A DNA stretch of 64,000 nt from Lamellibrachia columna (taxonomy: Eukaryota; Annelida; Polychaeta; Sabellida; Siboglinidae). Each line of letters starts with the position of its first letter. The stretch's first letter is position 1. The notes under the pieces are model-generated. The model saw only the letters and a list, made by a program, of their open reading frames with translations. It searched no databases and was not told where the DNA came from. The position numbers and the translations under genes are program-made. Of this stretch, positions 62,401 through 64,000 are shown piece after piece. Where the stretch lies: positions 227,001 to 291,000 of the forward strand of contig OY759271.1 in assembly GCA_963662155.1 (NCBI GenBank), written 5' to 3'.

Positions 62401-64000
62401 GCCCTGTATTTGCCCTCTCTTACAATGACAGCAGGCATTCTGCCTATGAAATCTCACCAAAAAACGCCCAAAATGGTCACTCATAATTTTTACACTTTTG
62501 AAGTGGCATCAAAACTGACTACAGATTATTGTAGCATTACATCTTGGCTACAAAATGTGACAAAGTCAGTTTGGTATGTTTTGAAATCACTAGTCTGGGC
62601 TTAGCCCTGTATTTGCCCTCTCTTACAATGACAGCAGGCATTTTGCCTATGAAATCTCACCAAAAAACGCCCAAAATTGTTCACTCAAAATTTTTACAGT
62701 TTTGAAGTGGTACCAAAACTGACTACAGATTCGTTTAACATGACATCTTGGCTACAAAATATGACAAAATCAATTTGGTATGTTTTGAAATCACAAGTCT
62801 TGGCTCAGCCCTGTATTTGCACTCTCTTACAATGACAGCAGGCACTCTACCTATGAAATCTCACCAAAAAACGCCCTATATGGTTCACTCATAATTTTTA
62901 CACTTTTGAAGTGGCACCAAAACTGACTACAGATTCTTGTAGCATGACATCTTGGCTACAAAATGTGACAAAGTCAGTTTGGTATGTTTTGAAATCACTA
63001 GTCTGGGCTCAGCCCTGTATTTGCTCTCTCTTGCAATGACAGCAGGCATTCTGCCTATGAAATCTCACCAAAAAACGCCCAATATGGTTCAATCATAATT
63101 TTTACACTTTTGAAGTGGCACCAAAACTGACTACAGATTCTTGTAGCACGACATCTTGACTACAAAATATGACAAAGTCAGTTTGGTATGTTTTGAAATC
63201 CCTAGTCTGGGCTCAGCCCTGTATTTGCCCTCTCTTACAATGACAGCAGGCATTCTGCCTATGAAATCTCACCAAAAAACGCCCAAAATGGTCACTCATA
63301 ATTTTTACACTTTTGAAGTGGCACCAAAACTGACTACAGATTATTGTAGCATTACATCTTGGCTACAAAATGTGACAAAGTCAGTTTGGTATGTTTTGAA
63401 ATCACTAGTCTGGGCTTAGCCCTGTATTTGCCCTCTCTTACAATGACAGCAGGCATTTTGCCTATGAAATCTCACCAAAAAACGCCCAAAATTGTTCACT
63501 CAAATTTTTTATAGTTTTGAAGTGGCACCAAAACTGACTACAGATTCGTTTAACATGACATATTGACTACAAAATATTACAAAGTCAGTTTGGTATGTTT
63601 TGAAATCACTAGTCTGGGCTCAGCCCTGTATTTGCACTCTCTTACAATGACAGCAGGCATTTTGCCTATGGAATCTCACTAAAAAACGCCCAATATGGTT
63701 CACTCATAATTTTTACAGTTTTGAAGTGGAACCAAAACTGACTACAGATTCCTGTAACATGACATATTGACTACAAAATATTACAAAGTCAGTTTGGTAT
63801 GTTTTGAAATCACTAGTCTGGGCTCAGCCCTGTATTTGCTCTCTCTTACAATGACAGCAGGCATTTTGCCTATGGAATCTCACCAAAAAACGCCCAATAT
63901 GGTTCACTCATAATTTTTACACTTTTGAAGTGGCACCAAAACTGACTACAGATTCGTGTAAAATGACATATTGGTTACAAAATATGACAAAGTCGGTTTG
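59476..64000 (+). repeat. 204-bp satellite array, segment IV
   Basis: Continues the array to the window edge. 59476-60431 is a third copy of the 1295-bp unit without the foreign segment. From 62341 the sequence repeats 56082-57741 at 6259 bp and stops at the window end about 100 bp short of where a foreign segment would be expected. The stretch 60432-62340 is a mosaic of monomers resembling 17.7-18.2, 21.3-21.7 and 49.9-50.2 kb. No gene is seen. Confidence 0.95.

Noticed and set aside
1..64000. CENP-B box or telomere repeat
   Set aside because: I found no match to the TTCG...A..CGGG pattern in the monomer and no TTAGGG or TTAGG runs. A centromeric role is therefore not supported by motif.

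Overview
The window is almost entirely tandem satellite DNA from a eukaryote, and the retroelements in it point to an animal. Roughly 290 head-to-tail monomers of about 204 bp (68 x 3) lie in one orientation and are AT-rich. I see no host gene, tRNA, rRNA, CRISPR array or prokaryotic operon. Species cannot be fixed from the sequence. The CR1-group non-LTR retrotransposons, one with an SGNH-esterase-type ORF1, fit a metazoan. The setting would suit pericentromeric, subtelomeric or other heterochromatin, but nothing here proves which.

Layout. 1-12353: satellite built on a ~6.3-kb higher-order repeat (31 monomers); 1-4380 matches 6315-10694 almost perfectly. 12360-15932: a 5'-truncated but otherwise well-preserved CR1-like retrotransposon on the + strand, flanked by a CTATAT target duplication and inserted inside one monomer. 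It has an ORF1 (SGNH hydrolase fold), an endonuclease region, a reverse transcriptase region and a 3' UTR ending in a hairpin plus a 10-bp tandem repeat. 15933-53883: satellite with nested higher-order repeats: a ~1.83-kb unit (16.8-21 kb), a 2.45-kb displacement (20.7/23.1 kb), a 2.64-kb unit (25.2-29.5 kb), two tandem 7110-bp units (30457-44676) and two tandem 2036-bp units (44472-48543). 53884-54707: a second, severely 5'-truncated CR1-like copy on the - strand. 54708-64000: satellite containing a 337-bp foreign segment with the outline of a solo LTR (TG...CA ends, AATAAA). That segment was co-amplified within a 1295-bp tandem duplication (57844-58180 and 59139-59475). The tail from 62.3 kb repeats 56.1-57.7 kb at a distance of 6259 bp.

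The most interesting observation is at the ORF1/ORF2 border of the complete retroelement. The classic -1 slippery heptamer TTTAAAC sits in the correct register directly before the ORF1 stop. The endonuclease frame is the -1 frame, is open through the site and has no ATG before the middle of the domain. This suggests ORF2 is made as an ORF1-ORF2 fusion by programmed -1 frameshifting. A second observation is a 3'-UTR hairpin whose stem is kept in both element copies although the loop sequences differ. The many short ORFs that recur through the satellite are by-products of a 204-bp repeat being divisible by three and should not be read as genes.
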